Virus record (IMG/VR): IMGVR_UViG_3300023175_000044 | Coordinates: 1-56,808 of that record | Direction: 5' to 3' (one strand) | Source of the DNA: a virus | Length of the DNA: 56,808 nt | Part shown: one piece after another, positions 42,020 to 48,593 of the stretch | Position numbering within the stretch: the stretch's first letter is position 1 | Layout: every line of letters begins with the position of its first letter | Made by a program: the position numbers and the translations under genes | Notes under the pieces: model-generated | The model's database searches: none | What the model saw: the letters and a program-made list of their open reading frames with translations, nothing else | Told to the model about the DNA's origin: nothing

Positions 42020-42921
42020 TATGATTTTCCTAAAGTTCTTCCATCATATGGAACATCATCCCAAATTAATTCAAACTTCTTATTAATAGCATGAATAATT
42101 TTATGTCTTGGATCTACTCCATCATCTGGCAATCTTCCATGCCAAATATCATCTAAAGTATCATACTTTAATTTTTTAGTTTTTACTAAATAACTAAACA
42201 TGGTTTCATTATCGAATGCAAACCTTGAATGTAGTGCTTCAGGAAACATTGTTGCTTCATCTTCTTGTAATTTTAACATATCAGCAACTAATCCTTCAAA
42301 TTCCCCTTGCCAATTCATTGCCATAATTGCTTTTTTACCGCCAATTACTGTTCCTGTGTTAATAACGTCGTTTTCAGGATCATGTCCGTTTTGAACTAAA
42401 AGAGCATAACAATTCCAATATTTTATACCAGGGTTTCTATCACAACTATTATATTTTGTTAAATCGTAGTGCTTACTCCACTCAGCTAAATCATTATTAT
42501 TCTTTGCCCAAAGCTTATTCATATTGTGGACTTCAAATATATTATCTTTTGTTCTAGGAATAATATCAATATCCATATAAAAAACTTCATCATAAGTTTT
42601 CGCTAATTCTTGAAGCAAATGATTCTTATAATAATTTACAATATGATACATTGGAAGCTTATCGTGAACACCTTTACAATAACGATAATATTCTAAAAAC
42701 TGTTTATCATAAGTGTACATATGATAGTCTGCATCACATTGATCCGCATACCATTTTTGATTCCACATCAATCTATTTTTATATGCTTTTAACTTATCTT
42801 TAGTTTCCCCAGCTCTTTCACCTCTATGCGTATTTTTCTCGGCATGTTTTGAATAACCTGTTTCATCCAAAAGTGCTTCAGGGATTTCAATATAAATTGA
42901 AAAAATAACTCTCTTTTTCAT
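42019..42921 (-). CDS. GT-A glycosyltransferase-like protein (B)
   Basis: A 300-residue protein with VIFSIYIEIPEALLDETG, then YHIVNYYKNHLLQELAKTYD and EVFYMDIDIIPRTKDNIFEV near 113-132 with a DID motif, and NDVINTGTVIGGKKAIMA near 185-205. It has the look of a metal-dependent transferase with a two-Asp sugar-nucleotide site. It is longer than the other members of the block and is not obviously a close paralogue of them. It overlaps the downstream gene by one base and the upstream one by four. Confidence 0.7.
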   Translation of the reverse strand: MKKRVIFSIYIEIPEALLDETGYSKHAEKNTHRGERAGETKDKLKAYKNRLMWNQKWYADQCDADYHMYTYDKQFLEYYRYCKGVHDKLPMYHIVNYYKNHLLQELAKTYDEVFYMDIDIIPRTKDNIFEVHNMNKLWAKNNNDLAEWSKHYDLTKYNSCDRNPGIKYWNCYALLVQNGHDPENDVINTGTVIGGKKAIMAMNWQGEFEGLVADMLKLQEDEATMFPEALHSRFAFDNETMFSYLVKTKKLKYDTLDDIWHGRLPDDGVDPRHKIIHAINKKFELIWDDVPYDGRTLGKS

Positions 42922-43559
42922 GATTTTATCCCTATTACTAAAAATTGTTTATATGGTCTTTTTCCCATATCATCATGATATGTAAATTCCATTGTCGTTT
43001 CATATAATACATCTTTAAATCCTACTGATTTTTTCAGCGCTCGCATATTCTTAAATAAATTTATATGTCCTCTAGCTGTTAAATTATTTCCACTCATTAC
43101 ACAAAGGCGATTTGATGGAATTATATCTCTCATATGATAACTATGCTCACAACTAGTATTTATGTACACATCAGCGTTATCAATTTCTCTTTTATCAAAA
43201 ATAACATTTTTTTGATGGTGAACGAATTCAGGTTTGTATATTCCATTTACATACCAACTTAAGTTTTCTGTGATTGGATCCATATCATATAAATCTATTT
43301 TTTTAGCTCCCATTTCATATGCAAAGGGAACTGAAAAATAACCAATCCCACCATTCAAAATAGCTACTCTTTGATCTATACAATTTATTCTATCTGCCCA
43401 CCATTTTTGAATTTGAAATTCAATTGGTCCTACTTGAGCGCAGATATTAGCATGCATTCCATCCCATGGATAAGTATGTTTAAGTTGATCAAGTATTTTT
43501 TGGAATCTATCTACATCTTTTTCTTCAATGTGATACATGTTTATGTTTCTCTTCTGCAC
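42918..43559 (-). CDS. Rossmann-fold or methyltransferase-like protein (A)
   Basis: A 213-residue protein with a possible class-I methyltransferase loop, VAILNGGIGYFSVPFAYE at about 67-84, then GAKKIDLYDMDPITENLSW, which supplies the acidic residue at the end of strand 2. Later NADVYINTSCEHSYHMRDII corresponds to strand 4. A second start at 43538 (MYHIEEKDV) is possible. It is interleaved between two glycosyltransferase-like genes and is similar in layout to the 216-residue protein at 44983, so the pair may be distant paralogues. Substrate unknown; a glycan or nucleotide-sugar methylation is only a guess. Confidence 0.6.
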   Translation of the reverse strand: MQKRNINMYHIEEKDVDRFQKILDQLKHTYPWDGMHANICAQVGPIEFQIQKWWADRINCIDQRVAILNGGIGYFSVPFAYEMGAKKIDLYDMDPITENLSWYVNGIYKPEFVHHQKNVIFDKREIDNADVYINTSCEHSYHMRDIIPSNRLCVMSGNNLTARGHINLFKNMRALKKSVGFKDVLYETTMEFTYHDDMGKRPYKQFLVIGIKS

Positions 43560-44319
43560 TTAGCCCTTCGAGCATATTAATAATCCCAGGCTTATCATGA
43601 CCTAATACTCGTTGTGAAGTGACTATACCTTCATCATAATAATTAAAATGATTTCTTCTTTCTGGATTACTATAAGGTCCAAAATTATGGAACATAAAAG
43701 TATCCATAGAAGGATAAGTATAAAAACATTCATTTAAATTATTTTCTACAAAATTATATATAGCTTCATTTTGACCTGGTTTCCAAACCATAACTGAGCT
43801 ATTAAATAATGGACAACGAGTAACATGATATTGCCTTTTCCACTCAATACCATCATCTTTGTCCCACCAATAATTCCAAACTAAATATGGCCTAGCATGA
43901 TTAATCTCTTCAAAAAAATAAGCTAAATCACCAGTAATATTTGTATCCAGATCAAGATATAATATTGTATCATCTGGATTAAATTTTTTATCTTGGTCAA
44001 ACATTGTAATTTTACGATAATGAGGAATTCCTCCAAAATCATCACGGTGATAACCATTTTGAACAGCATCGAACCTTTCATCAGGTTGTAAAGAAGCTCT
44101 ATAATGTTTTTTCTTTGCTCTTTCCCAATGTTTATATTTTTTAAAGTTATCAAATATTTCAAAATCAAAATCTACTGAACAATTCTTTTTCACTTTTTCA
44201 TATAAATCATCAATATCTTTTTCACCATAGAGTTTTCCCCATCGAGCACACACTATTTTATTTTTGCTTGTAGACGTTCTAGGAGGTCTAGGATTCATTA
44301 TATTATACAACCACTTCAT
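43525..44319 (-). CDS. GT-A glycosyltransferase-like protein (C)
   Basis: A 264-residue protein from ATG 44319 (MKWLYNIMNPRPPRTS), although a start at the second Met (MNPRPPRTS) is also possible. It has KIVCARWGKLYGEKDIDDLY, then VKKNCSVDFDFEIFDNF and FGGIPHYRKITMFDQDKKF. DDTILYLDLDTNITGDLAYF carries the DxD site at about 125-128, and PLFNSSVMVWKPGQNEAIY follows. The four-motif order WG-x-LYGE, KNCSV, GG-x-(P/A)-x-(Y/W)RK, LDLDT-x-ITGDLAYF and NSSVxVW(K/R)xGQ is shared with the two proteins at 44303 and 45624. It overlaps both neighbours by 17 and 35 bases. Confidence 0.78.
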   Translation of the reverse strand: MKWLYNIMNPRPPRTSTSKNKIVCARWGKLYGEKDIDDLYEKVKKNCSVDFDFEIFDNFKKYKHWERAKKKHYRASLQPDERFDAVQNGYHRDDFGGIPHYRKITMFDQDKKFNPDDTILYLDLDTNITGDLAYFFEEINHARPYLVWNYWWDKDDGIEWKRQYHVTRCPLFNSSVMVWKPGQNEAIYNFVENNLNECFYTYPSMDTFMFHNFGPYSNPERRNHFNYYDEGIVTSQRVLGHDKPGIINMLEGLSAEEKHKHVSH

Positions 44320-44998
44320 TCTTCAACTCAATCTTTTCACCTGCCATATTTCTTACAATTGCATTTGTTCCTTTATAATACCAATCAACAGCTTCAACTG
44401 GTAAATAATTAAAGAAGTCTTTTACTCCCCAACAATACCAAAGATAAGCATCGACACGTCTATATGTAAAAAATACTTCATTTTTAAATTTATTAACGAA
44501 ATCGTATACTGGTCTCATTTGACCTTTTCGCCATACTGTTACAGAACTATTTAACGGAGTTATATTTTGATTTTTATAATCATCCATAAGTTCCCATTCT
44601 GGTGTATCATAATCAAATTGAATCCACGGTTTATCAGTAGATAAAGTTGTAAAATATGCTAAATCATCAGTGATTAACATATCTATATCCATCATCATAA
44701 TTGTATCATCTTCATGACAATGATCGTCCATACCAAATGGATACATTTTTCTATATAAAGGAATTCCTCCTAAATTATAATGGTGATATCCATTTTGAAA
44801 TCCTTCACCTTGAACTACTTTTGGTTCTCCTTCACCTCTATAATGTTTTTTACTATAATCTCCCCAACCATTTTCATGATCTCTTATAACTGTTAAATTC
44901 CAGGGTACACTACAATTTTTTTCAATTCTTTCTTTTAAGCGATCTATATATTCTTCACCATATAATGTTCCCCACTTAGAAACTATAATTTGTAGCAT
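44303..44998 (-). CDS. GT-A glycosyltransferase-like protein (D)
   Basis: A 231-residue paralogue with IIVSKWGTLYGEEYIDRLKE, IEKNCSVPWNLTVIRDHEN, then NLGGIPLYRKMYPFGMDDH. DTIMMMDIDMLITDDLAYFT carries DID at about 99-101, and PLNSSVTVWRKGQMRPVYDF completes the family signature. The C-terminus (VDWYYKGTNAIVRNMAGE) is distinct. It is the shortest member. It overlaps genes on both sides by 16 to 17 bases, an operon packed for coupled translation. Confidence 0.78.
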   Translation of the reverse strand: MLQIIVSKWGTLYGEEYIDRLKERIEKNCSVPWNLTVIRDHENGWGDYSKKHYRGEGEPKVVQGEGFQNGYHHYNLGGIPLYRKMYPFGMDDHCHEDDTIMMMDIDMLITDDLAYFTTLSTDKPWIQFDYDTPEWELMDDYKNQNITPLNSSVTVWRKGQMRPVYDFVNKFKNEVFFTYRRVDAYLWYCWGVKDFFNYLPVEAVDWYYKGTNAIVRNMAGEKIELKNEVVV

Positions 44999-45633
44999 CC
45001 ATCATCTTCCTTATGCCCTATTACCAAATAATAAATTTCTCCATGTATATTTTTTTCACCGGAATATAAAATATTCTTAATTCCAGTTGATTCTATGAAT
45101 TTATCTATACTCTCAAAAACATGAATATTTCCTCGTTTACATTTACTAGAACCCATTAAAGCAAACATAGGATTATTTTTATAATTTTCATTAAGCATAA
45201 AAAAATCATTTCCAAGAGATGACATAGAAAGACAAACTACTAAATCTGGATCTTTTCTAATAAATTCTCTATCAAATACTACATCTAACATAATATGTTC
45301 TACATTTGCATTTTTAATTAATTTTGTAGATTGATAATTAACGTATTTAACTGAAGGATCATAATCATAAAATTTTATATCTTTGAAACCCAATTTATCT
45401 AAAATTATAGAAGAATAATAACAAAAACCAGGCGCTAACCAATTTACTCTAGACATTATAGTTGGATCGTGTATAACATTTGTTAATTGATCATATAACC
45501 ACATATTTTTTTGTAATTTACGTTTAGATAATGATCTATAAAAATCAATTTTCATCCATGGACAGTTTTCATCTAATGCAAATAGACTATCAACTAAACT
45601 ATCATTAATATTGTAATCATCTATTATAAACAT
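44983..45633 (-). CDS. Rossmann-fold or methyltransferase-like protein (B)
   Basis: A 216-residue protein with RVNWLAPGFCYYSSIILDKL at about 60-80, followed by GFKDIKFYDYDPSVKYVNYQ. The second strand ends in an acidic residue, as in class-I methyltransferases, but the glycine loop is degenerate (APGFCYYS). A DPDLVVCLSMSSLGNDFFML segment and a final IHGEIYYLVIGHKEDDG complete it. Position and layout match the protein at 42918. The family call is weak. It overlaps the two flanking transferase genes by 10 and 16 bases. Confidence 0.5.
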   Translation of the reverse strand: MFIIDDYNINDSLVDSLFALDENCPWMKIDFYRSLSKRKLQKNMWLYDQLTNVIHDPTIMSRVNWLAPGFCYYSSIILDKLGFKDIKFYDYDPSVKYVNYQSTKLIKNANVEHIMLDVVFDREFIRKDPDLVVCLSMSSLGNDFFMLNENYKNNPMFALMGSSKCKRGNIHVFESIDKFIESTGIKNILYSGEKNIHGEIYYLVIGHKEDDGCYKL

Positions 45634-46373
45634 AATTTATTCTTTTCAGACATAGTTAATCCAGCTAAAGTGTGAATAATTGTTTCGCCTTCTTTAACAA
45701 AGCGAGAATCAGATGCTACTGTATATTTTGGAAACCAATTAAAAAAGTTTCTATTTTCATCTGAAAAAGTATGTGGCCCAAATCTATGGAATAGCCAATT
45801 ATCATTGCTTCCATATGATAACATCATATTCCAATATTGTTTCATCATTTCATCAAAAACAGGTAAACATTGACCTGGTTTCCAAACTAAAACTGAACTA
45901 TTAAAATAAGGACAACTTCTAAGATTATAGAGCTTTCTCCATAAATTGTCTATTTCAAATTGCCAGCTTCGAGCAATATATGGCTTAGACATATCTAAAT
46001 CAAAAAAGTAAGCTAAATCTCCAGTTATAAGTGTATCTAAATCTAAATATAATAAAGTATCTTCTTCACTAAATTGCTCAACATCTCGGTTAAACATAAG
46101 ATATTTACGCCAATGAGCCATGCCACCAGCGTCTTCTCTACAATAATCTTGATTAGGATTGTCTGTTACTGAAGATTCTGGATCCTGCGTTCCTCTAAAA
46201 CAAATTTTTTGACCTTTTGCAAGTTCATCAAATTCATCACCAAGATGAACACTTTCAATTGTAGTAAATTCAAAATCAACTGAACAATTTTTATTTACTT
46301 TATCGAATAATTGTGATACATGCTCTTCAGTGTATCTTTCACCCCACCTGAGGTAAATGATTTTGTTTCCCAT
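45624..46373 (-). CDS. GT-A glycosyltransferase-like protein (E)
   Basis: A 249-residue member of the same paralogous set: KIIYLRWGERYTEEHVSQLF, KVNKNCSVDFEFTTIESV, then REDAGGMAHWRKYLMFNRDV and EEDTLLYLDLDTLITGDLAY with DLD at about 109-111. PYFNSSVLVWKPGQCLPVFD follows. It is the first gene of the block and lies 9 bases after the stop of the 155-residue gene, so it is read from the promoter at 48129 or from an unseen one. The likely reaction is sugar transfer from a nucleotide sugar, acceptor unknown. Confidence 0.78.
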   Translation of the reverse strand: MGNKIIYLRWGERYTEEHVSQLFDKVNKNCSVDFEFTTIESVHLGDEFDELAKGQKICFRGTQDPESSVTDNPNQDYCREDAGGMAHWRKYLMFNRDVEQFSEEDTLLYLDLDTLITGDLAYFFDLDMSKPYIARSWQFEIDNLWRKLYNLRSCPYFNSSVLVWKPGQCLPVFDEMMKQYWNMMLSYGSNDNWLFHRFGPHTFSDENRNFFNWFPKYTVASDSRFVKEGETIIHTLAGLTMSEKNKLCL

Positions 46374-46382
46374 TATAAACCA

Positions 46383-46850
46383 TCACTTTATAATTTTATA
46401 TAATATAGCTAAAATTTCTAATGCATCTTTAGATTTCTGAATTTTTCTTTTTTTAAACCATTTATAAGAAAGACTTACTTCTTCCATTTTAAATATTTCT
46501 GCTTTAAATTTAAATAAGAAACTTTCATCGTGTCTATTAGCAATTACTTCTTTTATTAAAACATCAATTGCAGTAGCTTTTTCTTTAAATCCATCTGATA
46601 ATCTTGCTTCAACACCCGCTTTTACAGCTGCTTTCTTTTGTTCCGCTAAATCTTGATTTCTAATGATTGTTTGTCTTTCAATATCTTCAAGATCCATTTC
46701 TTCTAATAAATCATGAAAATCTTTTAATTCCCAATCAACTTCTATAGAATGCGCCACAATTTTATCATCATCTTTATATAAGATTTCTATCATTGTTTTT
46801 TGACGATCTAAGAATTTAGCTTCTACAATCTTTCCACTAAATACTGCCAT
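46383..46850 (-). CDS. Unrecognised 155-residue protein
   Basis: It begins MAVFSGKIVEAKFLDRQKTM with a beta-rich first 40 residues (IEILYKDDDKIVAHSIEVDW), then a charged helical part (ELKDFHDLLEEMDLEDIE, QKKAAVKAGVEARLSDG) and a Lys-rich end (KRKIQKSKDALEILAIL). No membrane segment or signal peptide. It lies 6 bases after the 331-residue gene and 9 before the glycosyltransferase block. The order of a short beta head and a charged helical tail recalls small conserved proteins near tail genes in marine phages, but I cannot name it. Function unknown. Confidence 0.65.
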   Translation of the reverse strand: MAVFSGKIVEAKFLDRQKTMIEILYKDDDKIVAHSIEVDWELKDFHDLLEEMDLEDIERQTIIRNQDLAEQKKAAVKAGVEARLSDGFKEKATAIDVLIKEVIANRHDESFLFKFKAEIFKMEEVSLSYKWFKKRKIQKSKDALEILAILYKIIK

Positions 46851-46856
46851 TATAAA

Positions 46857-47852
46857 TTACACCTTTTGTATTTTCAAATAATATCTTCTATAAATTGCTT
46901 CTCTTCCACTTGGAACAATTTGACGATATGTTCCATCTTCTCTAATTATATATGGTAACGCAGAATCGTACTGAGTGTACTCATAATCTACTTCATATGT
47001 ACCATATTCGTCATAATCACTAACAGGTCCACCAGATGAATCGATAACAGTATCTAAAATAGCAGTAGTTCTAATATTACCACTATCCCATGCATATCTT
47101 ATTTGATTTAAAGGTCGCCTTGCGGCTGAATATCGAATAGATTTAGAAAGACATTCATCGAAATCTGAATCTGTTAATTCTTGTAAATGATCTGAATCGT
47201 CAATTACAATACAATTAAAACTTTCTGCACGAGTTGGATTAATTCTATGTAAATAGTATGAAGTTAATTCTAATGGCTGATCTGAATCTTCAGGCAAAGG
47301 GCCACTTCCAAATGCTTCAACATCTGCTATAGTATTAACAAAAATTGGAGTAGTTGATATAAGTTCAGCATCTTCTACAAATTGAGTAGTTGATACTACA
47401 TATGTTCCAGCTTGAGTACTATCTGCCCAGCCAGTAAGCGTAAGTGTCTCAATAGCTGAATCCATAAAGGTATCATAAAAATCGGAATCAGTCATCGCCT
47501 GGATGTGATCGCTGTCATTTAAATAAACTGGAAATCCTCTAAGATTTGTATCAGGACAAGTTGGAGTTGTACTAGAATCTTCTATTGATTGTTCAACTCT
47601 GTTATAAGCAACATCTATTGTACTTAAAGGTTTAAGAGGATCTCCAGCTAAAACCGCACCACCAGAAACAGTTCTTCTATCATATAGTGGAGCTCCTGGT
47701 AAATTACCACCAGATGGAACAACACCTAATGTTACAGAAGGATTGGCGCCGTATAATGAAATTATACGTTTTCTAACTTGTAACATGTCATCAAGAGACA
47801 TTTCTATTAGGTTGTCGCTATCATCTATTCTAAGCGGTCTTCTTCTTGCCAT
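46857..47852 (-). CDS. Virion structural protein, paralogue of the 326-residue protein
   Basis: A 331-residue protein starting MARRRPLRIDDSDNLIEMSL. Internal repeats are clear: YLNDSDHIQAMTDSDFYDTF at about 115-135 and VIDDSDHLQELTDSDFDECL at about 220-240, each followed by similar helical text. The centre has GTYVVSTTQFVEDAEL, matching the protein at 39645 (see that entry). The Asp-Ser-Asp repetition is unusual and may bind metal or just be hydrophilic linker. It ends ISYRRYYLKIQKV-like, with RREAIYRRYYLKIQ. It lies 5 bases after the 82-residue gene. Probable baseplate or fibre-associated role. Confidence 0.68.
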   Translation of the reverse strand: MARRRPLRIDDSDNLIEMSLDDMLQVRKRIISLYGANPSVTLGVVPSGGNLPGAPLYDRRTVSGGAVLAGDPLKPLSTIDVAYNRVEQSIEDSSTTPTCPDTNLRGFPVYLNDSDHIQAMTDSDFYDTFMDSAIETLTLTGWADSTQAGTYVVSTTQFVEDAELISTTPIFVNTIADVEAFGSGPLPEDSDQPLELTSYYLHRINPTRAESFNCIVIDDSDHLQELTDSDFDECLSKSIRYSAARRPLNQIRYAWDSGNIRTTAILDTVIDSSGGPVSDYDEYGTYEVDYEYTQYDSALPYIIREDGTYRQIVPSGREAIYRRYYLKIQKV

Positions 47853-47857
47853 AATAA

Positions 47858-48106
47858 TTAACCACCGGATGAATCTGCTGTGAAGCCATATAAATCTTTT
47901 GCAATAGTTCCATCAGCCCTTCTAATGCGCAAATTCTCATCCCGTATTGGTTGAAAATTATAAACTTCATTAATAGCAGCCACGAGGTCAGAATCTGCAG
48001 TAGTGATTAAATTATCTAAGTCACCACTATTCGCACCAAGAATATTTGTTTTCTCCCGCCAAGCGTCGATTGTATCGCTTAAATCTACGTAAATTTTTCT
48101 TGCCAT
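47858..48106 (-). CDS. Small tail-associated protein (82 residues), paralogue of the next gene
   Basis: MARKIYVDLSDTIDAWREKT, then NILGANSGDLDNLITTADSD and LVAAINEVYNF. The first 50 residues are near identical in plan to the 83-residue protein and to the N-terminal attachment segment of some phage tail fibres. The C-terminus has ADGTIAKDLYGFTADSSGG, which matches the G(S/T)-x-I-K-x-(M/L)-Y end of the 83- and 217-residue proteins. It probably links fibres or baseplate parts. It has its own late promoter, 22 bases upstream. Confidence 0.75.
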   Translation of the reverse strand: MARKIYVDLSDTIDAWREKTNILGANSGDLDNLITTADSDLVAAINEVYNFQPIRDENLRIRRADGTIAKDLYGFTADSSGG

Positions 48107-48128
48107 CTAATCCGCCCATTTTATTCTT

Positions 48129-48136
48129 TATTTATA
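48129..48136 (-). promoter_or_regulatory. T4-type late promoter TATAAATA
   Basis: Exact TATAAATA on the minus strand. The TAA in its centre is the stop codon of the upstream 83-residue gene. It lies 22 bases before ATG 48106 and is the likely driver of the small tail proteins and the glycosyltransferase block downstream. Confidence 0.87.
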
Positions 48137-48383
48137 AGCCGCCAATACTATCATAAACATACATTGTTTTGATTATACTGCCAGCTGAATTAACTAAAAC
48201 TACAGTCGTGTCAGTATAATAGTCCTGTCTATACGTATAAGCAGAATTAATAGCACCAACAAGATCAGAATCTTCTGGTGTAATTAACCTATCTAAATCA
48301 CCCATATATTGAGAAAGAAGATTTGTTTTTTCTCTCCATGCTTCAAAGTGATCGCTTAAATCTACTCTTACTTGACGTGCCAT
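48132..48383 (-). CDS. Small tail-associated protein (83 residues), paralogue of the 82-residue protein
   Basis: MARQVRVDLSDHFEAWREKT, NLLSQYMGDLDRLITPEDSD, LVGAINSAYTYRQDYYTDTT. About half the first 50 residues are identical to the neighbour at 47858, so the pair arose by tandem duplication. The C-terminus is VNSAGSIIKTMYVYDSIGG. It starts 2 bases after the 68-residue gene. Probable fibre or baseplate adaptor; no independent evidence of function. Confidence 0.72.
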   Translation of the reverse strand: MARQVRVDLSDHFEAWREKTNLLSQYMGDLDRLITPEDSDLVGAINSAYTYRQDYYTDTTVVLVNSAGSIIKTMYVYDSIGGL

Positions 48384-48385
48384 AA

Positions 48386-48592
48386 TTAATTATCCAATTT
48401 ATTTAGAAGTACATTTAACATAGTTTTCAATTCTTTTACTTCTTCTTTTAGTTCAATTAATTCTTTTTCTTTTTGTTTCCGTGCCTCTTTAGCTCTTCTT
48501 GCAATTGCAATATTACTAGAAGTATTTAAAATAGCTCCTGTATTAGGATCTTTTACTAAATCGCTATTTCCTTCTACCGGTAAAAATTTCAT
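48386..48592 (-). CDS. Small coiled-coil protein (68 residues)
   Basis: MKFLPVEGNSDLVKDPNTGA, then ILNTSSNIAIARRAKEARKQ and a C-terminal coiled coil KEKELIELKEEVKELKTMLN. The start (V-E-G-x-x-D-L-V-x-D-x-x-T-x-A-I-L-N-T) is a conserved short opening seen in small proteins next to baseplate genes of marine T4-like phages. The coiled coil suggests oligomerisation, perhaps a chaperone or trimerisation aid for fibres. It lies one base after the 1646-residue gene's stop region. Confidence 0.7.
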   Translation of the reverse strand: MKFLPVEGNSDLVKDPNTGAILNTSSNIAIARRAKEARKQKEKELIELKEEVKELKTMLNVLLNKLDN

Positions 48593-48593
48593 A

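Noticed and set aside
15554-48106. A diversity-generating retroelement behind the fibre variation
   Set aside because: No reverse transcriptase, template repeat or adenine-biased variable repeat pair was seen in the window.
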